From Maribellus sediminis (GTDB lineage: Bacteria; Bacteroidota; Bacteroidia; Bacteroidales; Prolixibacteraceae), in the NCBI RefSeq assembly GCF_011799805.1, contig NZ_WXUB01000002.1, forward strand, positions 434,001-498,000: a DNA stretch of 64,000 nt, in the 5' to 3' direction. The notes under the pieces are model-generated. The model did no database searches. It saw nothing but the letters and a program-made list of their open reading frames with translations, and was not told the origin of the DNA. Positions 27,307 to 37,057 of this stretch are shown piece by piece. Position 1 is the stretch's first letter. Each line of letters starts with the position of its first letter. A program made the position numbers and the translations under genes.

Positions 27307-28572
27307 CTACAACTTACCCTCGCCATTAAACGAACGTAATGCATTTAGCATGGCCACAAAATTTTCAACCGGTATTTGTGCCTGTGTATTATGAACAGTA
27401 TTAAACACATAGCCACCTCCTTTGCTAAATATTTTCAGATGTTGTATCACTTGCTTTTCCACATCAGAGGTTGTACCATAGGGTAACACATTTTGAGTAT
27501 CGATACCACCACCCCAGAATACAATGCGGTCGCCGTATTTTTGCTTGAGATGCTGAGGATCCATTCCCGCAGCACTCGTTTGAACCGGATTTAAGATATC
27601 GATACCGGAGTCGATAAAACTTTCAATCAGCGATTCAACCGCACCACATGAATGTTTAAATAATTTCCACTGCGTGTTTTCATGCACCCACTGCGAGACT
27701 TTTTGGTAGTAGGGCATCCAGATATCGCGATAAGTAGCCACATCAAGGAAAGTTGAATTTTGGGTTCCAAAATCGGTTCCACACAAGAATACAGCATCAA
27801 CCCTATCACCTACAACCTGGTATATTTTTTTCAAATTATCGATTGCAATATCGGTTTGACGATCAAACAATTCTTTCATAAAATCAGGGCGAATCAGGGA
27901 AGATATGTACCATTCTGCAATGTCGCGCACTCCTTTTGGATTTTTCAGTTGTACTCCCGGAACGAGTGCCACATCACCTAAGGCTGTTCCTCCAAAATTT
28001 GCCATTAAAGCCTTGCCGCTGTTCTCATACCGATCTACCAGCTTTTTCCAATACTGCAAATCGTCATCACTAATGTATCCAAATTCTTCAAGGTTATCCT
28101 CCGGTTTTAAAGTGGCATCATCAACCGTAGCCCCGCGAATTATTGCATCGAAAAAGTAGCTTGCTTTTGGCATTTTCGCTGACGGATCAACTGATTTATC
28201 GCCTTGAGGATACACTAATAGATCGCCATAATCATCGTATTCGGGAGTTATTTTTTCGGGCATTAATACAGTTTGGCCCCAGAAGGTTTTAAATTCATAA
28301 AAGTTTTCCTGCGGTATGCCAAACATGTTCAAATGCCCGTTTAAACCAATCACATCACCACCCAGTATTTCCAACAACTCCTCATCAATTTCCCCTAACA
28401 TTTGAAAGGGCTCAACCACTTTAACCGGCTCTTTCTTCAGTCCGAAATAATTTCTCAGTTTCTCAACAGTTTCCACATGTATACCGGTTTGCCCCGTTCC
28501 TCCGAAATCGACCGCTACTTTATCCGGTTCAATATGATTTATGGTTTTTTGAATTCTTTCTTTTGAAGTCAT
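27307..28572 (-). CDS. Uroporphyrinogen-decarboxylase-like (MtaA/UroD superfamily) protein
   Basis: 421 residues, no signal peptide, so cytoplasmic. It starts MTSKERIQKTINHIEPDKVA, the usual UroD-like beginning, and carries a TIM-barrel pattern with FKHSCGAVESLI (His307, Cys309) and IVFWGGGIDTQNVLPYGT. Family knowledge: this superfamily includes heme-pathway UroD and zinc-dependent methyltransferases (MtaA/CmuA) that use His-X-Cys plus a later Cys. Here no later Cys exists; His394 in YVFNTVHNTQAQIP may fill that place (inference). In a glycan locus the protein is unlikely to make heme. Methyl transfer from a methylated sugar, or sugar chemistry of another kind, is possible but unproven. Confidence 0.85.
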   Translation of the reverse strand: MTSKERIQKTINHIEPDKVAVDFGGTGQTGIHVETVEKLRNYFGLKKEPVKVVEPFQMLGEIDEELLEILGGDVIGLNGHLNMFGIPQENFYEFKTFWGQTVLMPEKITPEYDDYGDLLVYPQGDKSVDPSAKMPKASYFFDAIIRGATVDDATLKPEDNLEEFGYISDDDLQYWKKLVDRYENSGKALMANFGGTALGDVALVPGVQLKNPKGVRDIAEWYISSLIRPDFMKELFDRQTDIAIDNLKKIYQVVGDRVDAVFLCGTDFGTQNSTFLDVATYRDIWMPYYQKVSQWVHENTQWKLFKHSCGAVESLIESFIDSGIDILNPVQTSAAGMDPQHLKQKYGDRIVFWGGGIDTQNVLPYGTTSDVEKQVIQHLKIFSKGGGYVFNTVHNTQAQIPVENFVAMLNALRSFNGEGKL

Positions 28573-28594
28573 CTTATAAGTTTTAGTTGATTGG

Positions 28595-28812
28595 TTAATT
28601 CTTCTTATTCAATTCCAAAATTATCAAAATCAAGCTGATGAAAAAGATTAGTGTATCGATTACTAAATTGGCGAAAACCCCAGCACTTAAAGCTCCAATT
28701 CCTTCGTACACTTTTCCCTTTTTGCTGAGATCAAAATTAACAGTTTGCCGGGCTCTTACAACAGTTGATATCAGCACGGTGAGAATAAAAAAATAAACTT
28801 ATAACTACGCAT
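28595..28812 (-). pseudogene. Remnant of a GH59 (galactocerebrosidase-like) gene
   Basis: From ATG 28812 a leader-like start (MRSYKFIFLF) runs into a stop. In a shifted frame the sequence continues STVVRARQTVNFDLSKKG and then KVYEGIGALSAG. This matches the first 25 mature residues of the intact GH59 at 52457-54394 (SADDSGRVFEGIGAVSAG), and it then degenerates. Only the N-terminal tip is left, broken by a one- or two-base frame change and a large deletion. It fills most of the gap between the UroD-like gene and GH2 copy B. Confidence 0.75.
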
Positions 28813-28829
28813 GTTTTACTTGTGTTGCT

Positions 28830-31697
28830 TTACTTTAAAAACAGACTTTCAATTTCATTTAAGGGAAGTTCTGTTTGCGGATCAAACTTTTCTCCGCTCA
28901 TATAGCTTTTCAGGCTGTATAATAACTGTCGTGCTTCAGGACGAGTCTCAAGGTCTGATTGCAAATCAACCCCGGCCATTACCAGTTTGCCTTTGCCAAC
29001 TTTCGCTTCAAAAATCAGTGCCAGGTTTCTGTTGGTCACCCAATCATCTATGATTCGAACAATAGGTTCCGGTTTAATCTCGAAATCTTCAAGCGAAATC
29101 GCATTCGAGTGGCTCATGGCATCCCACCATTGCCAGTTGGAATGGTATTCAGTTGGAAAATCAGCCAATGCCGGATGTTCGGGGTTGCACAAAATTCCCA
29201 GGGTATGCGGCTGTTGTCCGTTTGTCCAGGCGGTATTCCAGAAGATACTGGAGAAACCAACTGCAACTTCGCCACCTTTACCTTCTTTTATGCTTCCTTT
29301 TTTTGTTGTCAGTAAAACTTTGCCACCTTTTTCCAAAGTCGCAATAGCCGCTTTGTTTAAGCTTGAAACAACCAAAATATCATCTTCAATTTTTGGTAAC
29401 TCAGTCGGATAAACCCAAAAATCCCACGTATTTATAAATCCGGCAATAGTAAGCTGTAATTGATACTTTGCAGCAGATTCAACATTTATGTTCTCGCTGA
29501 TGGAACCTAATTTTTGGCAATTGCCCCAGCTTATATTTGTTTCAGTTAATTGACCTTTTTTAACTACATCCCCTTTCGCGTCAACAATTTGCCACGAAGG
29601 AACAACCGATTGAAGTTCCTTTTCGCCGTAATGTGCCACTTCAATTTCGCATTCAACTTTTTCATCGCTCGTGAAAATCATTTTTTTGAATCTTGCCAGC
29701 GGAACTGTTTCGTTACAGAATTGGCTGAATTCTTCGGGCGAGATGTATCCTTTTTCGTCCCAAAACGGATCGAGCACACCTACCAACGCGGTACCCTGTC
29801 CCGGGAAATCGTGCAGGTCGAGTAACTGAAAACCACCAAAGCCTTTTGTTCGAAGAGCGGCTTCAATATCAGCTTTGTAACACAAGGCCTGCAATTTCCC
29901 CGACGCTTTCAGAAAACTATCGGCAAGATCGAGCATTCCATGTGCTTCGAGACTTCGTTTGAAAATTTTGAAATTGGTAGCTTTTAAAACACCATCGTAT
30001 TTTGGTATTTCCTTGAAATTGGGATATACACACCACTGCCCTATTTCGTGGCTCACCATCGGTGCGGTTAATTTGGCCACTGTTTTCTCCCAGTCGTAAT
30101 CACTGCGCGGCGCCTGGCTGTTAATGATACTGTTCAGGTTTTGATTCCAGCCCTGGATACGTGTACCACTGTGAACATTGTGGTAATCGCTTTCGGGAAT
30201 AATTGGCCACCCGGCAGCGGTAGTGTAAACTCTGCGCGTATCCTTTGCTTTCCAGAATTTTACAAAATCTGTTAAGTATTCCCGATGGTTTTTGCCGCTT
30301 GGTTCATTTCCGTAAGGCATCATACAAAACGATGGATGGTTGCCATATTCTGCTACCATTCTTTCACTCTCGTCGTAAATCCATTTATCGATTGGGGCAC
30401 CATCTCCTATTGTTGCCCAGGCCGAAACCTCAACCTGGTAATAGAATCCCAATTTATCGGCAGCTTCGAAGGCAGCTTTTGGCGGGCACCACGAATGAAA
30501 ACGGATGTGATTCAGTCCGTGCGCCTTACAGATTTTTATGATCCGTTCCCAAGGCTTTACCTCGGTTGGCGGGAAGCCTGTTTTTGGAAAAATCGCACAT
30601 TCGAGCGTTCCCCTTAAAAATACGGGACGATCGTTAATTACAAAGCTTTTCCCTTCCGTACGGAAATCGCGCATTCCAAAAGTCTCGATGTGTTCGTCTT
30701 TGTAACTTCCGGAATTAAGTTCAACAGTAAGTTCGTACAAATTCGGATTAAATTCATCCCACAATCGAACATCATCGCCCATCGGGTAAATAACCGTGAT
30801 TGTTTTTGACGTGCTGTTCAACTCAAATTCAGTACTTTTTTTCGACAACTTCTGAGGAGAATCTACCGAAGTACTTTTGGCAGAAAGTTTTAATTTACCG
30901 GTTTGCGCGCCACCCGTTTCGTTTTTTATCCCGATTTCTACACGAATACTTTTATTCTTCACATCAGGGAAAATCTGCACATCGGCAACCGACAAATCAT
31001 CTTTTCGGATCAACTTTATATCGCCAACAATCCCGTTCCAGTTGCTTTGAGTATTATCGCTTACACTGTGTGCATCATCACCAACCTTTATCTCTTTCAC
31101 CCGGTTATCAACGCAAATTGTAATCCTGTTCTTACCCGGCTGAAGCTCCGAACCAATATTGTAACGATGCGGAACACCCAGAGCGTTGTTCATCCCGACA
31201 TAATCGTTGTTTACCCAAACCCGGGTTTCCCAGTGACAGCGCTCTAAATACAATTCAACATCCTGTCCTTCCCAGTTTTCAGGGATTTCAATTTCCTTTT
31301 GGTACCAGGCGGCACCAGTATAATAATAATCAGCAATCAGCCAAAAAGGATACAAAAACTCATCATCGCTTAAATAAGGCTTATAATTTGGATCGTCGTA
31401 CCACGATTTTCCATCGGCATACTCCTTCCATGAATTACCAGTGAATTTTGTGTCGTAACCCACCGGATTGCCTTTAGCATTAGAGGTCATTGAACCGGGC
31501 AGAACAATGGTATCTGATAAATCTTTGGCAAACCATTTATCGTTTACTCCCGCATCTTGTTCGTCCATACTAAAATTCCATACACCGGATAAATCCAACT
31601 CTGATTGCTCTGGTTTGGAACAACTTATTGCAACAATGGCAATAGTGAGCAACAATCCTGTTCTTATTAATCTAAAGCGCGCTATAAACTTCTTCAT
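28830..31697 (-). CDS. GH2 family glycosidase (beta-galactosidase-like), copy B
   Basis: 955 residues. The lipoprotein leader ends AISC (Cys26). The architecture is the same as the other GH2 copies: jelly-roll (LSGVWNFSMDEQDAG; HWETRVWVNNDYVGMNNALG), Ig-like domain, barrel starting RPVFLRGTLECAIFPKTGFP and HIRFHSWCPPKAAF, acid/base Glu in PYGNEPSG, nucleophile Glu in VSHEIGQWCVYPNFKEIPKY, then the shared C-terminal domain with FPTEYHSNWQWWDAMSHSNA. It is closest to copy E at 57318-60167, with long identical stretches around RTKGFGGFQLLDLHDFPGQG, so these two come from a fairly recent duplication. The substrate is probably a beta-galactoside, by context only. Confidence 0.92.
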   Translation of the reverse strand: MKKFIARFRLIRTGLLLTIAIVAISCSKPEQSELDLSGVWNFSMDEQDAGVNDKWFAKDLSDTIVLPGSMTSNAKGNPVGYDTKFTGNSWKEYADGKSWYDDPNYKPYLSDDEFLYPFWLIADYYYTGAAWYQKEIEIPENWEGQDVELYLERCHWETRVWVNNDYVGMNNALGVPHRYNIGSELQPGKNRITICVDNRVKEIKVGDDAHSVSDNTQSNWNGIVGDIKLIRKDDLSVADVQIFPDVKNKSIRVEIGIKNETGGAQTGKLKLSAKSTSVDSPQKLSKKSTEFELNSTSKTITVIYPMGDDVRLWDEFNPNLYELTVELNSGSYKDEHIETFGMRDFRTEGKSFVINDRPVFLRGTLECAIFPKTGFPPTEVKPWERIIKICKAHGLNHIRFHSWCPPKAAFEAADKLGFYYQVEVSAWATIGDGAPIDKWIYDESERMVAEYGNHPSFCMMPYGNEPSGKNHREYLTDFVKFWKAKDTRRVYTTAAGWPIIPESDYHNVHSGTRIQGWNQNLNSIINSQAPRSDYDWEKTVAKLTAPMVSHEIGQWCVYPNFKEIPKYDGVLKATNFKIFKRSLEAHGMLDLADSFLKASGKLQALCYKADIEAALRTKGFGGFQLLDLHDFPGQGTALVGVLDPFWDEKGYISPEEFSQFCNETVPLARFKKMIFTSDEKVECEIEVAHYGEKELQSVVPSWQIVDAKGDVVKKGQLTETNISWGNCQKLGSISENINVESAAKYQLQLTIAGFINTWDFWVYPTELPKIEDDILVVSSLNKAAIATLEKGGKVLLTTKKGSIKEGKGGEVAVGFSSIFWNTAWTNGQQPHTLGILCNPEHPALADFPTEYHSNWQWWDAMSHSNAISLEDFEIKPEPIVRIIDDWVTNRNLALIFEAKVGKGKLVMAGVDLQSDLETRPEARQLLYSLKSYMSGEKFDPQTELPLNEIESLFLK

Positions 31698-31754
31698 TGT
31701 TCTGATATTTGTAATCTATTTTATAGTATCTGATTTCGATTATTTTTTAAAAAA

Positions 31755-34181
31755 CTATTGATTGATCGTCATGTTTGCTTTGTACTCTGGTAAAACTTCG
31801 ATGTCACCAACATTTAAAATCCGCTTTTGAGTGCCATCACCAAACAGCTTTTCCTGGTCCAAATCAATCATGTATTCCGCATCTTTATGAAGTGGATGAA
31901 AGAAAAACTGCAAATTGCCCGGCTTTAAATCAAAACCAAATTTGCGTAGCCCAATTTCCCAGGGTAAGCCGTAATAAAAATGGTCGGCAACCAGTTTTCC
32001 ATCGATAAAAGCCATCGACCGGTCTCCAATATAATTCACCTTCAGAAAAACATCGTTTAAACCTGAAAGACTTTCCTTATCAACCTGAACGGTTGCATGC
32101 CTGTCGTCGCTTCGCATAATTTCTATGGCTGGTTTGACCACATTAAATTCAATATTATACGATGACATGTTTTCTGCAATAGGCTCCATTTTAGCAATCT
32201 TTGCACCGCTTACATTGGGAATTCCTATAACCGCAGGATAAAATGACAGAGCCACATTTGTTTCATTGGTGCTGAAAATATTGAATGTTCCAAGATTATC
32301 GGTAACAGTTGCTTTGGTAAACAACAGTTGGTTGTTAAAAAGCCAGGCCTGGTTAGCCATGTCACGTGGAATAACCAGGAAGTTTACAGTTTTGCCATCA
32401 GCCTTTTTGAAACTGAAACTGAAAATTTCGGAATTGGATGTTATTTTATCTCCTGAACTGCCTTTGCTTCTTTTGCAGCCCGTCATTTCAATTTTATCGT
32501 CCAGTTTCGAAAACACTATTTCCGGTTTTATTCCGTCAACCGTAAAAAACACATGATATTCATTTCCTTTATTTTCAAAGGAAGTAAGAGGCTGAACGGT
32601 TGCGTAGCTAATATTGGCACCACCAAGAACCAGATTGAATGGCATGATAATACTTTCGTCTTTCTTCAATGTAAATCCACCTTCAGCAGGAATGCGGATG
32701 GCAGCATTTGCTGTTTTTATGGAGACACTCAAGTCGGTTAAATCCGAATTTTCGATATGATCCTGATAATTGTGCATAAAAACAAAGCCGCTGTTGTTTT
32801 TTGCCCTCACTGCATAGCGCAATATTTCGGTGTTCTCTTTTTCAATTTGCCGGTTGGTTTCGGGAAGAATAGTTCCCATTGGAGCCAGCTTTTCGCCGTA
32901 CGAATGTAAAAACAAGTGTAAGTTTTTGAGGTAGTTGTACGAAGGCCTGATTTGCCCAAACTCGCCGATGGGTGCCTGAAAATCGTAGTTGATTTTTGGA
33001 AGGCCTCCAACTTCTTCGCTGTAGAATACATTGTCGATTTGTGGTGTTGAGCCGCCGTGAAACATGTAGTAACCTATTCCGTTTGAACCACTTCCAAGTA
33101 TACGAACGATTAGAGGCACATGACTTTCATAGGGTACTTCCGGACGGCGGGAGTTTGTTATCATTATACCGCTTCCTAATTCAGCGGAAATAGACGGATA
33201 ATCTTCAGGCTTGTAACTTACAGGCGAGTAATCCGGATTCTTGTGAATATCTTTGAAAAGGTAAAAATTGGACGGCACACAATTGGTCCAGGTTGGATAG
33301 GTATAGGCCGCCATCACGGGAATACTTCCGTTTTCAACAATTGAAGCATTTCCCCAACCGGTTGCGTTATAAATCGGAACATAGAGGCCGGCTTCTTTAG
33401 CCAAACGCTTCAGCGTATTCATGTGGTTTTTGCCATAATTGGCAAATTTGTTATTAATTCCTGAACCTACCCCAAGCTGTGTAATTTCCTTGTCACGGCG
33501 TGCCGAAGTAAATTCCTTTGGACTTCCCGGGTAATGGATTCCCCACGAAGCGGCTGAATGCTGAAATTCGTTTTCAAGCTGAATTCCGATGATTTTACCG
33601 CCATCTTTAAACAACATCCCCTGTAACTGTTTGCCAATGTTTTGATACAGGCGATCAACATAAAATAAATACTCAGGATCGTTGGAGCGGACATCGAAGT
33701 TCTGCCCGTACAGCCAGTCGGGTAAACCTCCGTTTCGTATTTCGCCGTGGCAAAACGGCCCTATGCGAACAATGACATAAACATCATGTTTCTCGCACAG
33801 CTCAATAAAACGCCTCAGGTTTAAATCGCCCTCCCAATCAAAAACACCCTTTTCGCGCTCGTGCATGTTCCAGAAAACATAGGTTGCAATCACATTTAAT
33901 CCGGCCGCTTTCATTTTTAATATCGATTCCTCCCAATACTGATTGGGATAACGCGAAAAATGAAACTCGCCAACAATGGGGAAAAATGGTTTTTGGTTTA
34001 ACTCGATGTAACGATTGTTCACCGAAATTGAATCTCCGCGTGGGTTACTTCCACCCAAATCCAGGTGACCGGTTTTAATGCTGTTATCCTGCGAGCGAAT
34101 ATCAATTTCATAATTGTTTTGCGCCCATAGTGTTGGCAGTCCTAAACAGAAAACCAGAACCAAAAGTATAACTCGTTTCAT
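31755..34181 (-). CDS. GH35 beta-galactosidase
   Basis: 808 residues with a cleavable signal peptide ending LWAQ (residue 21). The GH35 barrel is clear: FFPIVGEFHFSRYPNQYWEE, then LNVIATYVFWNMHE, VIVRIGPFCHGEIRNGGLP, and the acid/base in IIGIQLENEF (Glu205). The presumed nucleophile is Glu334 in ISAELGSGIM, where many GH35 enzymes have ELQGG. C-terminal beta-domains fill residues 450-808. Family knowledge: retaining exo-beta-galactosidases (some exo-glucosaminidases). Its length and domain layout match Bacteroidota GH35 enzymes of galactan loci. It lies between the SGNH esterase and GH2 copy B in the long MFS-headed block. Confidence 0.93.
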   Translation of the reverse strand: MKRVILLVLVFCLGLPTLWAQNNYEIDIRSQDNSIKTGHLDLGGSNPRGDSISVNNRYIELNQKPFFPIVGEFHFSRYPNQYWEESILKMKAAGLNVIATYVFWNMHEREKGVFDWEGDLNLRRFIELCEKHDVYVIVRIGPFCHGEIRNGGLPDWLYGQNFDVRSNDPEYLFYVDRLYQNIGKQLQGMLFKDGGKIIGIQLENEFQHSAASWGIHYPGSPKEFTSARRDKEITQLGVGSGINNKFANYGKNHMNTLKRLAKEAGLYVPIYNATGWGNASIVENGSIPVMAAYTYPTWTNCVPSNFYLFKDIHKNPDYSPVSYKPEDYPSISAELGSGIMITNSRRPEVPYESHVPLIVRILGSGSNGIGYYMFHGGSTPQIDNVFYSEEVGGLPKINYDFQAPIGEFGQIRPSYNYLKNLHLFLHSYGEKLAPMGTILPETNRQIEKENTEILRYAVRAKNNSGFVFMHNYQDHIENSDLTDLSVSIKTANAAIRIPAEGGFTLKKDESIIMPFNLVLGGANISYATVQPLTSFENKGNEYHVFFTVDGIKPEIVFSKLDDKIEMTGCKRSKGSSGDKITSNSEIFSFSFKKADGKTVNFLVIPRDMANQAWLFNNQLLFTKATVTDNLGTFNIFSTNETNVALSFYPAVIGIPNVSGAKIAKMEPIAENMSSYNIEFNVVKPAIEIMRSDDRHATVQVDKESLSGLNDVFLKVNYIGDRSMAFIDGKLVADHFYYGLPWEIGLRKFGFDLKPGNLQFFFHPLHKDAEYMIDLDQEKLFGDGTQKRILNVGDIEVLPEYKANMTINQ

Positions 34182-34337
34182 CTCATTAAAATTGTTTACT
34201 TCATTTGTATTCGATGGAACTCTCGACGAATTTTTATTCTTCTTATTTGTGAATTTGAAGAATAAAAATTCATGTTCGTTTCATATACACTTTTCTAAAA
34301 AATACAATACACCGCTGCTTCGGTGCTTTACGTTTCA

Positions 34338-35069
34338 TTATAGTTCACTAAAAAGTTCTTTTATAATCTCCTGTGCCGCAACCTGGTGACCCAGCTCGTT
34401 CGGATGGTTATTCTGACTCATGTATTCTGCCAGGTCTTTACCATCCTTCTTTAGTTTTTTAAATTGCGAATACACATCGATCACCGGGATATGATTTTCT
34501 TTCCCCAGCTTTTTAATCATTTTTGCATACCCGGCAAGCGGCGAATTTTCATCCAGTATATCTTCTTTCAGATCGGGCGTTGGCGTAAGCAGCACCAATT
34601 TAATATCGGCATCCAAAGCTTCTTTTATCATCGATCGCCAGGCCACTTCTGCCCGTTCAAGCCCAATGCTTCTGTCGTTTAAGGCATAGTCGATAAAGAG
34701 CAAGTCGGGTTTCAGACAGAGTACATCATTTTTAAAACGTTTCGCCCCCTGTTCGGCCTGCTCGCCGCCTATGGAGGTAGTTATGCAATTAATTACCGCA
34801 TAGTGGTAGTTCTCGGTTAGAAATTTCAGGAATAAATGTGGATAAGCTGCCAATGAATTTACACGCCCCGCCTTGAAATAACCTGACGGAACACTGTGCC
34901 CGTGAAACACCACATTAACAGTCCTGTTATTGGGCCATTTTAGCTTCAACTCTGTTTTTAATTCGGCCAGGTAATCTTTTTCGTTGGCCGTTTGTTGTGC
35001 TGACGATTTTTCGGGATACACAGAAACCAACGACAAAAACACAACTAATCCTGTTATCAATATCTTCAT
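34338..35069 (-). CDS. SGNH/GDSL-family esterase
   Basis: 243 residues with a signal peptide to about residue 24 (KSSAQ). The SGNH blocks are present in altered form: block I VFHGHSVPSGYF with the presumed nucleophile Ser59 (GHS instead of GDS), block II SIGGEQAEQG, block III FIDYALNDRS with Asn131, and block V NNHPNELGH with His222 preceded by Asn rather than the usual Asp. Family knowledge: carbohydrate esterases removing acetyl or similar groups. The Asn in the dyad position may mean Ser-His catalysis without the acid, as seen in some esterases of this fold. It follows an S1 sulfatase gene by 27 bases, so it probably deacylates the same glycan. Confidence 0.82.
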   Translation of the reverse strand: MKILITGLVVFLSLVSVYPEKSSAQQTANEKDYLAELKTELKLKWPNNRTVNVVFHGHSVPSGYFKAGRVNSLAAYPHLFLKFLTENYHYAVINCITTSIGGEQAEQGAKRFKNDVLCLKPDLLFIDYALNDRSIGLERAEVAWRSMIKEALDADIKLVLLTPTPDLKEDILDENSPLAGYAKMIKKLGKENHIPVIDVYSQFKKLKKDGKDLAEYMSQNNHPNELGHQVAAQEIIKELFSEL

Positions 35070-35096
35070 TTTATTACTATTTATTAAGAAGTTGTT

Positions 35097-37007
35097 TTAG
35101 CTTTCGTGTTCTGAATCGTTGGGAACTAAGTTTAGTATCCCCATAAAATCCAGACATGCTGCTTTAACATTGTAATTTCTTCCAGGCATTTGGTAAACCT
35201 TTTTTATGGTTTCAATAAAAGGTTCTTTATTTTCCACGTACAACAAATGGTTAATCGCCATTAAGGCAATGTCCATGTTTTCACTTTCACAATATTCTTT
35301 TAGCTTATTTTCGGCTGCGTTATTATCGAAATTCTGATAAGCAATTGCTGCTGCCGTAGCTCCCACAGGTGGGTATCCATCGTCCATCATTTGGATAATT
35401 TCAGCATCGAAATCTTTCAAAAATTCCCGGGGCTGAGAATGCAAACCGGTTATGGCCCAGTACCTGATAATTTTATTTCCGTTACTTAACAAGGCAACCT
35501 GTTTTTGGGCAATTTCCTTGCTCCTGTGGCCTGAAAGCGATGCCGCTGCATAAATCTCTTTAATCGGATATTTAGTATTATCCAAACGATATTCGTAAGC
35601 TGTTCCATTTTTTGAGATCAGTCCAATTTCATATTCCGGAAGGAAATGAGCATCGCGAGTTTTTAGTATGTTTTTATCCAACTGCTTACGCATCCGGCTT
35701 AAAACATTTTTGTAATTCGGATCTTTCACCAGGTTTCTGGTTTCCCAAATATCATTTTCAATATCAAAAAGAAACTCGGCAGGACGCTCTTCTAAAATAC
35801 TTTCTTGCAGACTGTTTAATTGCTTATCCTGAAAATCACGACGTATTACGTTGGTAATATCTGCAATATCGACATACCGGATGTAACGCAATTGTGGCAT
35901 GTAGGGGGTAAAATTCCGTGAATAAATGTATTTCCCGTCGGTAATGCTTCGCACCATGTCGGGGCCATTGTCTGCCCGGTCGGAGGAAAGCGCAAGAAAC
36001 TCAACCGGCTTCGACCGCTCTTTTCCCATTAACACCCGACCTTTCAGATAGTCAGGCCGTTCCCCACCCGCCAAACTTATTAAAGTTGGAGCCAGGTCTT
36101 CAAAGTCAATTAATTCGTCGCTCACCACTCCCGCAGTTCCCCAGGGAGAAAGGTGTTTATACATTTCGGGGAACCAGATTATAAATGGTACGCGATATCC
36201 AAGATTGATTCCATTGGTTTTGCCTCTGGGAATGCCCTCGCCATGGTCAGCATAACAGAAAATAATTGTACTGTCGCGCAGCTTGTCTTTATCAAGTTTT
36301 GCCAATAAATCGCCAATCCGATTGTCGGTTAATTTTATTGAATTATAAACACGCGCAAAGTGTTTTCTCATTTCAGGAGTATCACGGTAAAACGGCGGCA
36401 TATCGAATGCATCTTCTGTAATCCGGTCTTTTTCAGGTAGCTGTTCCCACACATTCTTCAGGTACCATTCGTAAGAATTGGTCATTGTGCGTGACTGGTG
36501 CGAATCGTTGAAATTAAAAACAGCGAAAAAGGGTTGTCCGGATTTCCGGTTCCACCAACCCGCTTTATTCGAGCTTTCGTTCCAGGCCTCCTGGGTAAAT
36601 TGTTTTACATTGCCAACGTTGTAATCTGTTTTAAAGTTATTACTTACGTAATATCCCTGTTTTTGCATGTAATACGGAAAACCGTGGATAAAATCAGGGA
36701 TCGAATAATTACTCCGATGATTTCCGGTACCCATGGCATAAGTCCGAACCCCGGTTATTATTGTACTTCTGCTGGGAGAACAAACTGTTCCGGTAGAAAA
36801 TGCATTGCTAAACCGGATTCCTTCTTCTGCCAGTTTATCGATTACAGGTGTGCTGGCATTTTTATCTCCGTAGCACCCTATAAACTGAGGCGATGTATCT
36901 TCGATAGTTATCCAAAGAATGTTTGGTTTTTGTTGCCCCCAAACGACAACAGAACTCAAAGATAAAATCAGGGCAAGGCTAATCGTTATTAATCTGTTCT
37001 TCTTCAT
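35097..37007 (-). CDS. Sulfatase, family S1, with C-terminal helical domain
   Basis: 636 residues from ATG 37007; the frame is open to 37025, but the leader MKKNRLITISLALILSLS starts at the inner ATG. The signal peptide ends VVWGQ. The core begins PNILWITIEDTSPQFIGCYG, an IED metal site like that of sulfamidase-type S1 enzymes, and the signature TVCSPSRSTIITGV contains the formylglycine Cys. FCYADHGEGIPRGKT carries the later metal ligands. About 150 extra C-terminal residues (LSGHRSKEIAQKQVALLS, then helical repeats rich in Ala) look like HEAT-type repeats. The enzyme is probably periplasmic and acts with the SGNH esterase 27 bases downstream. Whether the sulfate is O- or N-linked cannot be told. 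Confidence 0.9.
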   Translation of the reverse strand: MKKNRLITISLALILSLSSVVVWGQQKPNILWITIEDTSPQFIGCYGDKNASTPVIDKLAEEGIRFSNAFSTGTVCSPSRSTIITGVRTYAMGTGNHRSNYSIPDFIHGFPYYMQKQGYYVSNNFKTDYNVGNVKQFTQEAWNESSNKAGWWNRKSGQPFFAVFNFNDSHQSRTMTNSYEWYLKNVWEQLPEKDRITEDAFDMPPFYRDTPEMRKHFARVYNSIKLTDNRIGDLLAKLDKDKLRDSTIIFCYADHGEGIPRGKTNGINLGYRVPFIIWFPEMYKHLSPWGTAGVVSDELIDFEDLAPTLISLAGGERPDYLKGRVLMGKERSKPVEFLALSSDRADNGPDMVRSITDGKYIYSRNFTPYMPQLRYIRYVDIADITNVIRRDFQDKQLNSLQESILEERPAEFLFDIENDIWETRNLVKDPNYKNVLSRMRKQLDKNILKTRDAHFLPEYEIGLISKNGTAYEYRLDNTKYPIKEIYAAASLSGHRSKEIAQKQVALLSNGNKIIRYWAITGLHSQPREFLKDFDAEIIQMMDDGYPPVGATAAAIAYQNFDNNAAENKLKEYCESENMDIALMAINHLLYVENKEPFIETIKKVYQMPGRNYNVKAACLDFMGILNLVPNDSEHES

Positions 37008-37057
37008 CGTATTATCGTTGATCATTTTATTGTTTTTCGCTTGTAATAGTCTCCATT

